From the NCBI GenBank assembly GCA_030018455.1, contig JASEFU010000003.1, positions 268,625 through 312,803 on the forward strand: a stretch of 44,179 nt of DNA, given 5' to 3'. The DNA comes from Dehalococcoidia bacterium (lineage in GTDB: Bacteria; Chloroflexota; Dehalococcoidia; DSTF01; JALHUB01). The notes beneath the pieces were generated by a model. The model was not told where the DNA came from. It did no database searches and saw nothing but the letters and a program-made list of their open reading frames with translations. Positions 19,520 to 28,050 of this stretch are shown piece by piece. The number at the start of each line of letters is the position of its first letter. Within the stretch, counting starts at the first letter, position 1. Position numbers and translations under genes: made by a program.

Positions 19520-19665
19520 AAGTCTGTCCTTCCGCGGGCGGTCCCGGCGCCCTCCAGTGACGGGCTGCGGGCTTTCCCCGGAGCATTTCTTGTTTGTCCT
19601 GCCTGGAGGCCAGGCCGGCAAACTCATGCTCCCGCCTTCAGACGAGGGTCGAGGGGGAAGTAGGG

Positions 19666-19695
19666 TTGAACCTGTCGCAGCCGCTACGATATCAT
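19666..19695 (+). promoter_or_regulatory. Possible promoter of asd-dapA
   Basis: -35 TTGAAC (19666-19671), 18-bp spacer, -10 TATCAT (19690-19695), 54 bp before asd. The 230-bp gap after dapB shows no gene and no clear terminator. Confidence 0.4.
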
Positions 19696-19749
19696 TCATG
19701 GTTGTACCGCCGCAGCGAAGCGAAAACCGAAGCGTGGAGATGAGGATAG

Positions 19750-20772
19750 ATGGCGCCTAACAAGCAATACAACGTGACGGTGGTCGGGGCCACGGGCATG
19801 GTGGGCCGCGTGTTCCTCGACATAATGGTGCGACGGCACTTCCCCGTGAAGTCGCTGCGGCTTCTCGCCACTCAGCGCTCCGCCGGGCGCAAGATCCTCG
19901 TCGGCGAGAGGGAGATCGAGGTCGAGATTACCACGAATGACTCCTTTGCCGGCGCCGACTTCGTCTTCATCTCCGCCAGCGGCGAGGCCTCGCGGCAGTA
20001 CTGTCCCCTCGCTGCCCAGGCGGGCGCCATAGCGATCGACGACAGCTCGGCGTGGCGCATGGACCCCAAAGTCCCCCTCGTCGTGCCCGAGATCAACGCC
20101 GACGACGTGGACTGGCACCAGGGCATCATCTCGATCCCCAACTGCTCGACGACCCCCATTGTGATGTGCCTCTGGCCCATCCATCGCGTGAACCCCGTCA
20201 AACGCGTCATCGCCGACACCTACCAGTCCGTCTCCGGCACAGGCAAGGCCGCCGTCGACGAGCTCAACACGCAAACGGCGCAGGTCCTCGATGGAAAGGA
20301 CACGCTGCCGCACGTCTACCCGCACCAGATCGCGTTCAACCTGCTGCCCCACATCGACGTCTTCCTTGACAACGGTTACACCAAAGAAGAGTGGAAGATG
20401 GTGAACGAGACGCGCAAGATCATGCACGACGACTCGATCGCCGTCTCCGCCACCTGCGTCCGCGTGCCCGTGCTCGTCTCGCACAGCGCCGCCGTGCACG
20501 TCGAGCTGACGCGGCCCATGAGTGCGGACGAAGTGCGCGATATCCTCGCCGAGGCGCCGGGGGTCACCGTGCAGGACGAGACTTCCGTCAATCTCTACCC
20601 GCAGCCGTGGTCCGCCGCCGGCCAGGACGACGTGTTCGTGGGCAGGATACGCCAGGACGCCTCGCACCCCAACGGGATCGCCATGTGGGTCGTCTCCGAC
20701 AACCTGCGCAAGGGAGCGGCGCTTAACGCTATTCAGATAGCTGAAGAGGTCATCAACCGGAACCTCGTCTAG
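19750..20772 (+). CDS. asd: Aspartate-semialdehyde dehydrogenase
   Basis: Asd reduces aspartyl phosphate to aspartate semialdehyde, the branch point to lysine, threonine and methionine; 340 aa. The N-terminal VVGATGMVGRVFLDIM binds NADP; SASGEASRQYCPLAAQAG and the substrate-binding DDSSAWRMDPKVPLVVPEIN follow. The catalytic cysteine lies in IPNCSTTP at about residue 134. A C-terminal HVELTRPMS region completes the dimerisation domain. The stop is 22 bp before dapA. Confidence 0.94.
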   Translation: MAPNKQYNVTVVGATGMVGRVFLDIMVRRHFPVKSLRLLATQRSAGRKILVGEREIEVEITTNDSFAGADFVFISASGEASRQYCPLAAQAGAIAIDDSSAWRMDPKVPLVVPEINADDVDWHQGIISIPNCSTTPIVMCLWPIHRVNPVKRVIADTYQSVSGTGKAAVDELNTQTAQVLDGKDTLPHVYPHQIAFNLLPHIDVFLDNGYTKEEWKMVNETRKIMHDDSIAVSATCVRVPVLVSHSAAVHVELTRPMSADEVRDILAEAPGVTVQDETSVNLYPQPWSAAGQDDVFVGRIRQDASHPNGIAMWVVSDNLRKGAALNAIQIAEEVINRNLV

Positions 20773-20794
20773 CCAGGCAGGGGAGGTATTCGCT

Positions 20795-21694
20795 ATGGCA
20801 GAGATCGGCCGCTTGCTTACGGCCATGGTCACCCCTTTCAAGCCGGACGGATCGGTCGATTATCGTCAGGCGCAGCAGCTTGCGCTGGCGCTGCTCCGCG
20901 CCGGCAGCGACGGCGTGGTCGTCACCGGCACGACCGGTGAGGTGCCGACGCTTACGCACGACGAGAAGGTCCGCCTCTACCGCGAAGTCAAACAGGCCGT
21001 GGGCGAGGCCGGCGCCGTAGTCGCGGGCACGGGCAACTACAACACCGCCGAGAGCGAGGAGCTTTGCCGCGAGGCCGAAGAAGCGGGCGTCGATGGCCTC
21101 CTGCTCACGGTGCCCTACTACAACAAGCCCACGCAGGAGGGGATCTTCCAGCACTTCCAGGTGCTCGCGAAGTCTACTCGCCTTCCCTGCATTCTCTACA
21201 ACATCCCCGGACGCACCGGCATCAACATGACCGCCGACACGGCGATAAGGCTCTCGCACATCCCGAACATTGTCGGCGTAAAGGAGGCGAGCGGAGACCT
21301 GGAGCAGATCGCGCGCATAATCGCCGGCTCGCGTGAGGGCTTTCGCATCTGGAGCGGCAACGACTCCGACACGCTGCCCATACTTTCGGTCGGCGGGTAC
21401 GGCGTCATCTGCGTCGTCTCGCACCTCGTCGGCCTGCAGATGCGGGAGATAATCGAGAAGTTCCTGGCGGGACAGGTGGGGGAAGCGGCAGAGATACACC
21501 GGCGCCTGCTCCCGCTCATGTCGACGCTGATGACCGCCGCCAGCAACCCGATCCCCATCAAGTACGCGCTGAACCAGATCGGGTTCGGAGTCGGCGGCGT
21601 GCGGCTGCCCCTCTGCGAGCCGACGGAGGCGGCCGCCGAGAAGATAATGGCGGAGGTCCGCCGCCAGAGGATCGACCTGGCGATACCAGGGTAA
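20795..21694 (+). CDS. dapA: 4-hydroxy-tetrahydrodipicolinate synthase
   Basis: DapA condenses pyruvate with aspartate semialdehyde; 299 aa, a TIM-barrel Schiff-base aldolase. TTGEVPTLTHDEK holds the Thr pair, YYNKPTQEGIFQHF the catalytic Tyr, and VGVKEASGDLEQ the Schiff-base Lys at about residue 163. AGGGGAGG lies 8 nt before the ATG. It uses the product of asd and feeds dapB, both upstream. Confidence 0.94.
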   Translation: MAEIGRLLTAMVTPFKPDGSVDYRQAQQLALALLRAGSDGVVVTGTTGEVPTLTHDEKVRLYREVKQAVGEAGAVVAGTGNYNTAESEELCREAEEAGVDGLLLTVPYYNKPTQEGIFQHFQVLAKSTRLPCILYNIPGRTGINMTADTAIRLSHIPNIVGVKEASGDLEQIARIIAGSREGFRIWSGNDSDTLPILSVGGYGVICVVSHLVGLQMREIIEKFLAGQVGEAAEIHRRLLPLMSTLMTAASNPIPIKYALNQIGFGVGGVRLPLCEPTEAAAEKIMAEVRRQRIDLAIPG

Positions 21695-21705
21695 GGACGC
21701 CTCAA

Positions 21706-22524
21706 ATGACGCTGGACGACTTCTCCCTTAAGCGGTTTGCCCGCCACCCCTTCTACGTGGCCATGAACCGCCGTCTCGTTGAGTTGTGCTCGCTGCGCTC
21801 CTCCCAGCAGGTCGTCGACCTCGGCTGCGGCACGGGGGCGGTGACGGAGCTGATACTGGAGGAGATGCGCCCGGAAGACGGCGAGGTGCTTGCCGTCGAC
21901 CCTTCGCCCTCGGCGCTGGAGATAGCGCGCCGCGACCTCCAGGAGCGCTGGGGCGCGGTGGTGCGCTTTGTGAGCGGGCAGGCGGAGAGCCTGTCGCGTC
22001 TCGTCAAGCGGACGGCGGATGCCGTCGTCTTCTGCAACGCCATCCATCTCGTTGAGGACAAGCGGCGCGTGATGCGCGAGGTGTCGGCGAGTCTGCGGGA
22101 GCGCGGTCTCTTCGCCTTCAACAGCGCCTTCTTCGAGGGCGCCCAGCCGGAAGATACGTTCCCCTTTTACCTCAACTGGGTGCGTCGGGCGCTGCGCATC
22201 CTCCGCGACGATTACCCCGAGGTGCGGCGCGAGAAGGAAGAGAAGACGCAGGCGCGCAAGCAGCTCTCGCCCGAGGAGTACCGGACGCTGCTGGAGGAAG
22301 AGGGGTTCGCGCTGCGTCACATAGAGCTGTGCCCTGTGCCGCTGCCGCTGGAGGGGTTCGAGGACATCAGCCAGTACGAGCTGTTTGCGAAGGGCGCCCT
22401 GCCGGGGGTGCCGCTGGCCGTCGCCGTCGATTGCCTGAAGCGGGCGGCTGCGGACGCGTTCCGTGACATGCAGTTGAGCTACGTAACTCGGAACTGGCTC
22501 CAGGTCGTCGCCCAAAAGGCCTAG
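21706..22524 (+). CDS. Class I SAM-dependent methyltransferase
   Basis: A 272-aa methyltransferase of the Rossmann type. Motif I is VVDLGCGTGAVTELIL at about residues 39-54, with the acidic motif II end in EVLAVDPSPSALEIARRD and a motif IV-like ADAVVFCNAIHLVED at about 105-119. The substrate is unknown. The gene starts 11 bp after dapA and is likely co-transcribed, but its sequence gives no link to lysine metabolism. Confidence 0.78.
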   Translation: MTLDDFSLKRFARHPFYVAMNRRLVELCSLRSSQQVVDLGCGTGAVTELILEEMRPEDGEVLAVDPSPSALEIARRDLQERWGAVVRFVSGQAESLSRLVKRTADAVVFCNAIHLVEDKRRVMREVSASLRERGLFAFNSAFFEGAQPEDTFPFYLNWVRRALRILRDDYPEVRREKEEKTQARKQLSPEEYRTLLEEEGFALRHIELCPVPLPLEGFEDISQYELFAKGALPGVPLAVAVDCLKRAAADAFRDMQLSYVTRNWLQVVAQKA

Positions 22525-22732
22525 CCGACAAGCGGAATCCTGTCGATAAGGCCGCTCGAAAAAACGAAGTGAAGGGCTAAAGCCCTCCGCTACATTTCAC
22601 CAGACCGCCACAGTCGCTTGTCCCTGACCGACCCGACTGAGCAAGGCGGGGCTCTATACCCTGCCAGTCCGCCCACATCCGGTACGGTCGGGGCTTTGTA
22701 TCCAACCAGCCCCACGGGTTCCGGCTTTGCCC
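22525..22732. repeat. Intergenic repeats between convergent methyltransferase and purA
   Basis: Contains the inverted repeat AGGGCT-AA-AGCCCT (22573-22586), possibly a bidirectional terminator. On the minus strand two related units of about 25 bp occur, containing GGATACAAAGCCCCG and GGGTATAGAGCCCCG, about 43 bp apart. No gene is supported. Confidence 0.45.
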
Positions 22733-24022
22733 CTACAGGATGGGTTTGACGATGATGGCCTGGTCGCGCTCCGGCCCTACGGACACGATCGCTACCGGGC
22801 ACCCCAGCAGGCTCTCCAGCCGCTTCACGTAGTCGCGCGCCCGACGCGGTAGGTCCTGGAACCGCCGCACATCCGTCGTCGGCTCCTGCCACCCCGGCAT
22901 CTCCTCGTAGATCGTCTCGCAGCGCTCCAACTCCCGCGTCCGCGCCGGGAACGTCTCGACCGGCGTGCCGTCGATGTGGTAGCTGGTGCAGACCTTGATG
23001 GAGGCAAACGTGTCGAGGACGTCGAGGCGGGTGATGACCGCGGCGTCGATGCCGTTCAGGCGGGCCGTGTAACGCGCGGCCACGGCGTCGAACCAGCCGC
23101 AGCGCCGCGGCCGGCCGGTAGTGGCGCCGTACTCCTGCCCTTTCTCGCGCAGCTCCTCGCCCGTCTCGTCCTTGAGCTCCGTGGGCATGGGGCCGTTTCC
23201 CACGCGCGTCGTGTACGCCTTGTAGACGGCGACCACGCGCGCTATCTGCGTCGGCCCGATGCCGATGCCGAGCGCGGCGCCAGCCGCCGTCGACGACGGC
23301 ACGGACGACGTGACGTATTCGTAGGTGCCGGCGTCGAGGTCGAGCAAGCTGCCCTGCGCCCCTTCGAGGAGGACGGTGTCGCCGCGGGCGAGGGCGTCCT
23401 GCACCACCACCGCCGTGTCGATGACGAACGGCGCCAGGCGCTGGCCGTACTCGCTGTACTTCTCGTACACCTCCTTGAAATCGAGCGGCTCCAGGCCGTA
23501 GAGCTTTGTCAGCACGGCGTTTTTGTAGGGCAGGACGAGGGAGAGGCGTTCGCGGAAGGCATCGGGGTCGATGAGGTCGCCGATGCGCACGCCGATGCGT
23601 CCGACCTTGTCGACGAAGGCGGGGCCGACGCCGCGGAACGTCGTGCCGATGGCGGCGGGCCCCCGCAGCTCCTCGTCGGCGCGGTCGATGAGGATATGAT
23701 AAGGCATGGTCACGTGGGCGCGGTCGCTCACGTACAGGTTCTTGGTGCTGACGCCTTTCGACTGCAGCTCGGCGATCTCCTCCAGGAGCACCGCGGGGTC
23801 GATGACCACGCCGTTGCCGATGACGCACACCTTATCGGAGTAGAAGATGCCGGCGGGCACGAGGTGGAGGCGGAACGTCCCCTTCTCGTTGACAACGGTG
23901 TGTCCGGCGTTGTTCCCGGCCGAATAGCGGGCAACGATACTTGCGTTCTGCGCCAGGAGGTCGATCGTCCTGCCCTTCCCCTCGTCGCCCCACTGGCCGC
24001 CGATGACTACGAGCGCTGGCAT
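22733..24022 (-). CDS. purA: Adenylosuccinate synthetase
   Basis: PurA joins IMP and aspartate using GTP, the first committed step to AMP; 429 aa, the normal length. The N-terminal GGQWGDEGKGRTID is the phosphate-binding loop with the catalytic Asp; NAGHTVV follows, then GTTFRGVGPAF, and LLEGAQGSLLDLDAGTYEYVTSS in the middle. The C-terminal NKxD-like guanine site reads VSVGPERDQAI. The ATG at 24022 is fixed by an in-frame TAA two codons upstream. The only good Shine-Dalgarno, AAAGGAG, lies 26 nt away with a 7-bp hairpin in between. Confidence 0.95.
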   Translation of the reverse strand: MPALVVIGGQWGDEGKGRTIDLLAQNASIVARYSAGNNAGHTVVNEKGTFRLHLVPAGIFYSDKVCVIGNGVVIDPAVLLEEIAELQSKGVSTKNLYVSDRAHVTMPYHILIDRADEELRGPAAIGTTFRGVGPAFVDKVGRIGVRIGDLIDPDAFRERLSLVLPYKNAVLTKLYGLEPLDFKEVYEKYSEYGQRLAPFVIDTAVVVQDALARGDTVLLEGAQGSLLDLDAGTYEYVTSSVPSSTAAGAALGIGIGPTQIARVVAVYKAYTTRVGNGPMPTELKDETGEELREKGQEYGATTGRPRRCGWFDAVAARYTARLNGIDAAVITRLDVLDTFASIKVCTSYHIDGTPVETFPARTRELERCETIYEEMPGWQEPTTDVRRFQDLPRRARDYVKRLESLLGCPVAIVSVGPERDQAIIVKPIL

Positions 24023-24055
24023 AATTTACCCCGACGCCGTCGGGGGTTCTCCTTT
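24023..24055 (-). promoter_or_regulatory. Shine-Dalgarno and spacer hairpin of purA
   Basis: On the minus strand: AAAGGAG (24055-24049), 3 nt, then CCCCGAC-GGC-GTCGGGG (24045-24029), then TAAATT and the ATG. The linear distance from Shine-Dalgarno to ATG is 26 nt. With the hairpin folded, only 9 nt of single strand remain, an ideal spacing. Confidence 0.6.
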
Positions 24056-24096
24056 CTCAGTGTTGGGGTCGTCAGGAATTCATCTCACCCGCGGAG

Positions 24097-24125
24097 AGTA
24101 TAGCAGAGGCGGTCGCGCCGGAAAA
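24097..24125 (-). promoter_or_regulatory. Predicted promoter of purA
   Basis: On the minus strand: extended -10 TGCTATACT (hexamer 24097-24102) with a weak -35 TTTTCC 17 bp upstream (24120-24125). Confidence 0.5.
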
Positions 24126-24152
24126 GACAACGTTACCGGCGACCTCGCGCGG

Positions 24153-24181
24153 TTGACTTGATGTCCCCGCTGTGCTAGTTT
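24153..24181 (+). promoter_or_regulatory. Predicted promoter of DUF47-PiT genes
   Basis: -35 TTGACT (24153-24158), 17-bp spacer, -10 TAGTTT (24176-24181) preceded by TGC. Transcription should start near 24188, only about 7 nt before the ATG at 24195. This excludes the GTG at 24183 as start. Confidence 0.6.
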
Positions 24182-24194
24182 CGTGACGAAGGCC

Positions 24195-24824
24195 ATGCCT
24201 AGAATCCCCTTCATTCCCCGGAACGAACGCTTCTACGAACTGCTCCACGACAGCGCTAGGAACCTGCTCGTGGCCGCGGAAGCGCTCGTCGACCTCATGC
24301 AGCACTTCCAGAACGTCGAGATGAAGACCGGTCACCTCGCGGAGCTGGAGCACAACGGCGACAACATCACCCACTCGATCGTCAGACTGCTGCACAAGAC
24401 ATTCGTCACCCCGATCGAGAGGGAGGATATCGCCCTGCTCGCCGAGCGGATGGACGACGTGATGGACTTCGTCGAGGGCGCGGGCATGGCGATGTGCCTC
24501 TACAATATCAAGGAGCCGACGCAACGTGCCGTCGATATGGCGGACATTATCCGGCTGATGGCGGTCAACGTGGAGCAGGCGATCAACCGGCTGGGCAAGC
24601 GGGGCGGACTCCGGGAGATCCTGCCCTACTGCGTCGAAATCAACCGGCTGGAAAACGTGGCCGACGATATCTTTCGCAAGGCCACCGCCGAACTGTTCGA
24701 GGACGAGGTCACGCCGGTCGAGATCATCAAGTGGCGCGAGATATATGACCAGCTCGAAGAGGCGACAGACCGCGCCGAGGACGTCGCCAACGTCCTCGAG
24801 GGGATTGTGTTGAGGCATGCTTAG
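24195..24824 (+). CDS. DUF47 family protein (PhoU-like, phosphate transport accessory)
   Basis: A 209-aa, all-helical PhoU-like protein of the DUF47 family. It contains two copies of the helical unit: ELEHNGDNITHSIVRLLHKTF with TPIEREDIALLAERMDDVMD (about 50-95), and EINRLENVADDIFRKATAELF with WREIYDQLEEATDRAEDVAN near the end. The E/DxxxD motifs are metal-binding in PhoU. DUF47 genes usually sit next to PiT phosphate transporters, as here, and are thought to modulate them. The promoter position favours the ATG at 24195, giving a nearly leaderless mRNA. Confidence 0.88.
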   Translation: MPRIPFIPRNERFYELLHDSARNLLVAAEALVDLMQHFQNVEMKTGHLAELEHNGDNITHSIVRLLHKTFVTPIEREDIALLAERMDDVMDFVEGAGMAMCLYNIKEPTQRAVDMADIIRLMAVNVEQAINRLGKRGGLREILPYCVEINRLENVADDIFRKATAELFEDEVTPVEIIKWREIYDQLEEATDRAEDVANVLEGIVLRHA

Positions 24825-24849
24825 ACAAGCAACAGCGGACGGGGGGAAG

Positions 24850-24873
24850 AGGAGCCGGTGAGGCTCCTTTCTT
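24850..24873 (+). terminator. Hairpin between DUF47 gene and PiT gene
   Basis: AGGAGCC (24850-24856), loop GGTGA, GGCTCCT (24862-24868), then TTCTT. Looks like a rho-independent terminator inside the operon and would lower PiT expression relative to DUF47. Confidence 0.5.
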
Positions 24874-24904
24874 ACGTCCGGTCCATGTTTAAGGAAAGAG
24901 CGTT

Positions 24905-25885
24905 GTGACTGATACCTTTGGCTTCCTCGTCTTCACGATGGTAATAATCATGCTGTTCGAGGCCGTGAACGGCTGGACGGACGCGCCCAACGCCATCGCG
25001 ACCGTAGTCTCGACCCGCGTCCTCCATCCCATCGCGGCTGTGGCTATGGCCGCGGTCTTCAACCTTGTCGGCGCCCTCTCGGGGACGGCCGTAGCGGCGA
25101 CCATCGGCTCGGGGATCGTGGACATCCAGGTCGTGACGCTGGAGACGGTGGCGGCGTCGGCGCTCGCGGTTGTCATCTGGAGCACTTTCGCCTGGTACTT
25201 CGGTCTCCCCACGAGCGAGAGCCACGGCCTCGTTGCCGCCATCGCCGGCGCGGGCATGGCGACGGCGGGAGTCGACGCGCTGCTATGGAGCGGCTGGCAG
25301 AAGGTGTTCACCGGTCTCGGCGCAGCTGTGATAGCGGGCGCGCTCGGAGGCTTCCTGATGATGACCCTCCTTCTCTGGCTGCTCCGCCGGTCGAGCTCAT
25401 GGCTGGCGCGGCGCATCTTCGGCCCGATGCAGATCTTCTCCGCCGCGTTCATGGCCTGGAGCCACGGCACCGCCGACGGCCAAAAGGCCATGGGCGTGAT
25501 GGCGATGGCCCTCGCTATCTACTACGATAGGGAATTCACCGTGCCCATCTGGGTCATCCTGCTGGCCGCGACGGTGATGGGACTGAGCACGGCCCTCGGC
25601 GGCTGGCGCATCATCCGCACACTCGGCATGCGGCTCACCAGCCTCCAGCCCGTGCACGGCTTCGCAGCCGAGACGTCCGCCGCCCTGACGATTACGGTAA
25701 GCGCCCGCTTCGGCATTCCCTTGAGCACAACGCACACCATCGGCTCGGCGATTATGGGCGTGGGCGCCACGAGACGGCTTTCGGCGGTGCGCTGGGGGAT
25801 CGCCCAGAACATCGTGATGGCGTGGATACTTACGTTCCCCGTCTGCTTCGGCCTCGGCTGGCTGCTGACTCTGCTCTTCCCCTAG
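24905..25885 (+). CDS. pit: Inorganic phosphate transporter, PiT family
   Basis: A 326-aa membrane protein with about ten hydrophobic segments. PiT transporters carry metal phosphate with protons. The duplicated signature is seen near the N-terminus as FEAVNGWTDAPNAIAT and in the second half as SHGTADGQKAMGV. The Asp residues are kept, but the Asn of the usual ND pair is replaced in the second copy by Ala. PTSESHGLVAAIAGAGMA and IPLSTTHTIGSAIMGVG are the paired re-entrant motifs. GTG start with AAGGAA about 10 nt upstream. Partner of the DUF47 gene. Confidence 0.9.
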   Translation: MTDTFGFLVFTMVIIMLFEAVNGWTDAPNAIATVVSTRVLHPIAAVAMAAVFNLVGALSGTAVAATIGSGIVDIQVVTLETVAASALAVVIWSTFAWYFGLPTSESHGLVAAIAGAGMATAGVDALLWSGWQKVFTGLGAAVIAGALGGFLMMTLLLWLLRRSSSWLARRIFGPMQIFSAAFMAWSHGTADGQKAMGVMAMALAIYYDREFTVPIWVILLAATVMGLSTALGGWRIIRTLGMRLTSLQPVHGFAAETSAALTITVSARFGIPLSTTHTIGSAIMGVGATRRLSAVRWGIAQNIVMAWILTFPVCFGLGWLLTLLFP

Positions 25886-25912
25886 AAGCAACGCGCATCC
25901 GGGCCTCACGCC

Positions 25913-26647
25913 CTATCGCCGCGCTGAAGCCACCCGCACCGCCGCTGCGTGCGCGGCCTCCTCCAGACAATCGTCCAGGGGCGCAAGCTCCACCTCGCCG
26001 TGACGCCGCCTGAGCGCCAGCAGCAGCAGGTGGTCGGCGAAGCGCGGGTTCTTGGGCAGGAGCGAGCCGTGGAGATAGGTGCCGTGCGCGTTCTTGTATA
26101 CCGCCCCTTCCGTCCCGTCTTCGCCGTTGTTCCCGAACCCCACCCTCACGCGCGCCAGCGGCTCGGCGCCCGCGCCCAGGTAGGTGCGTCCGCCGTGGTT
26201 CTCGAAGCCGACGAGCGTCCCGCCCCGCCATTCCGCTACCACGTTGCCGATGCAGCGGGGGGCGTCCTCGCCCGGGTGCTCCGTCCAGGCGTCGAAGATG
26301 CCCAGGCCGGGCAGGTCGTCGCCGCTTGCCGGGTGATAGTAGCGGGCAAACAACTGGTAGCCGCCGCAGACGGCGAGCGCTGTCACTCCCTCTTCGACGG
26401 CCTCGCGTATCGCTTCCCCCTTCACGTTAAGCAGGTCGGGCGCGACCCGTCGCTGTTCGCGGTCCTGCCCGCCGCCCATGAAGATGAGGTCGTACCGCTT
26501 CGGGTCGAGCCGGTCCCCCAGGTCCAGCTCGTCGACCTCCAGATCGATCCTTCGCTCCCGGCAGCGATGGCGCAGGCAGATCATGTTGCCGCGATCGCCG
26601 TAGAGGTTCATCAGCCGGGGGTAGAGGTGCGCGACGTAGAGCTTCAC
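25913..26647 (-). CDS. gatD: Lipid II isoglutaminyl synthase glutaminase subunit GatD
   Basis: GatD is a class I glutaminase that supplies ammonia to MurT for amidation of the D-Glu of lipid II; 244 aa. It starts VKLYVAHLYPRLMNLYGDRGN, then FMGGGQDREQ, the nucleophile cysteine in ALAVCGGYQLF (about residue 94), and the histidine in HGTYLHGSLLPKNP. ENHGGRTYLG is typical of GatD. GTG start at 26647, overlapping the murT stop by 4 bp (GTGA). The longer frame upstream is a shadow inside murT. Confidence 0.92.
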   Translation of the reverse strand: MKLYVAHLYPRLMNLYGDRGNMICLRHRCRERRIDLEVDELDLGDRLDPKRYDLIFMGGGQDREQRRVAPDLLNVKGEAIREAVEEGVTALAVCGGYQLFARYYHPASGDDLPGLGIFDAWTEHPGEDAPRCIGNVVAEWRGGTLVGFENHGGRTYLGAGAEPLARVRVGFGNNGEDGTEGAVYKNAHGTYLHGSLLPKNPRFADHLLLLALRRRHGEVELAPLDDCLEEAAHAAAVRVASARR

Positions 26648-28050
26648 CCGTTTTCCTCCCAGTAGTGGCCGGTCCGGCCCCGCTTTGCCAGGATTTCGCG
26701 CACCTCCAGCATCGCCGTGTACGTGGGTATCACGTACAGGGTATCTTTCGGTGTCATCTCCCTGAGGGCCAGGTCGAGCGCGTCCTCCGCGTCCTTCACC
26801 ACCGGCAGGTCGTGCGGGAGGCCGGCGTATTTCAGGCGCAGCGCCAGGTCTTCCGCCCGTCTTCCTGATGCGACCGTCCAGACCGTATCCGCCGTCATCA
26901 GCTCGAAGTCGGCGTCCCATATCCAGGAGACGTCGCGGCCGTCGGCGATGTCATCGTTCAGGAGAAGGAGGACGTGCTTGCCGCCGGGAAGCGCCGCCAG
27001 CATGCGCAGCACCTGGTTGAGTCCCGTCGGGTTCTTGGCCAGCAGCACCTGCACCTGCCTGCCGTCGACTTCGAAGCGCTCCTGACGGCCGAAGGCGGCG
27101 GCCACCTGAGCGATCCCCTTTTCGACGGCGTCGAGGGGGAGGTGGAGGGCGAGGGCGGCGGCGACGGCGCCGAGGGCATTGTAAACGTTGTAGAGTCCGC
27201 CCAGCTTGAAGACGAGGGTCGCGCGGCCGGCCGGCGTCGCGGCTTCGAGCGTGGTCTCGCCCGCGGGGTCGAAGCGGACGCTTTCCGCGCGCACTTCGGG
27301 TTCGCGCCGGAGGAGGCTGCAGCCGGGGCAGCGCCAGTGGCCGATGTGACCGTAGAACACCATCTCGTACTGGTACTCGAGGCCGCATCCGGCGCACCAG
27401 CGGGAGTCCGCGGCGTGCTCCGGCTCGGAGAGGGCGGCGGCCGCGTCTTCGACGCCGTACAGCAGCACGGGGCCACGCGCCACGGCCTCCAGCGCGGCGA
27501 CGGACGGGTCGTCGGAGTTGAGGACGACGGTGGTCGACGGCGGCGCCGCCTTGAGGGTGGCGCGCCAGCGGGCGGCAATGGAATCGACCTCGCCGTAGCG
27601 GTCGAGCTGGTCGCGGAAGAGATTGGTGAAGACGAGCGCGCGCGGGGAGAGGGCAGCGACGGCCTGTGGAAGCGTCGCCTCATCGACCTCGAACACGCCC
27701 AACCGTTTGTCGGCGTCGGGGAGCGAACCGGCGAGGCCCGCGTCTGCGAGAAGGGCGGTGGCGATGCCGCGCATGAGGTTGGAGCCGGTGCGGTTGTGCA
27801 GAGGGCGGTACCCGGCGGCGCGCGCGACGCTGCTCAGCATGTGGGCGGTCGTCGTCTTGCCGTTGGTGCCGGTGACGATGACGGAGCCCAGCCCGAGCTG
27901 TCCGCCGAGGCGCTCGACGAGGCGCGGGTCGAGCCTCTCGGCGACGAGGCCGGGGAGAGCGGTGCCGCCGCCCCTGCGCAGGATGCGGCTCGCTGCTCCC
28001 GCCGCCTTGCCGGCCCATATCGCGGCCACTGTTCTGGGGGTTACGGACAC
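26644..28050 (-). CDS. murT: Lipid II isoglutaminyl synthase catalytic subunit MurT
   Basis: MurT is a Mur-ligase-like enzyme that amidates the alpha-carboxyl of D-Glu in lipid II with ammonia from GatD; 468 aa. ATP loop VTGTNGKTTTAHML is at about residues 60-73. A Cys4 ribbon typical of MurT is present (CAGC and CPGC, about 213-235). The Mur central domain has LVFTNLFRDQLDRYGE, and the DUF1727 C-terminal domain contains KNPTGLNQVLRML and LNDDIADGRDVSWIWDADFE. The GTG at 28050 with GGGAG upstream is the likely start; the frame is open for 145 more codons that look non-coding. Confidence 0.92.
   Translation of the reverse strand: MSVTPRTVAAIWAGKAAGAASRILRRGGGTALPGLVAERLDPRLVERLGGQLGLGSVIVTGTNGKTTTAHMLSSVARAAGYRPLHNRTGSNLMRGIATALLADAGLAGSLPDADKRLGVFEVDEATLPQAVAALSPRALVFTNLFRDQLDRYGEVDSIAARWRATLKAAPPSTTVVLNSDDPSVAALEAVARGPVLLYGVEDAAAALSEPEHAADSRWCAGCGLEYQYEMVFYGHIGHWRCPGCSLLRREPEVRAESVRFDPAGETTLEAATPAGRATLVFKLGGLYNVYNALGAVAAALALHLPLDAVEKGIAQVAAAFGRQERFEVDGRQVQVLLAKNPTGLNQVLRMLAALPGGKHVLLLLNDDIADGRDVSWIWDADFELMTADTVWTVASGRRAEDLALRLKYAGLPHDLPVVKDAEDALDLALREMTPKDTLYVIPTYTAMLEVREILAKRGRTGHYWEENG

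Noticed and set aside
22590-23828. 412-codon minus-strand frame overlapping purA
   Set aside because: Its translation within purA is basic low-complexity shadow; its end only reads through intergenic repeats.
24183-24194. GTG start for the DUF47 gene
   Set aside because: It would lie at or before the predicted transcription start; the ATG at 24195 is in the transcript.
26648-26920. Upstream extension of gatD
   Set aside because: Lies inside murT in another frame; GatD begins at the GTG that overlaps the murT stop.
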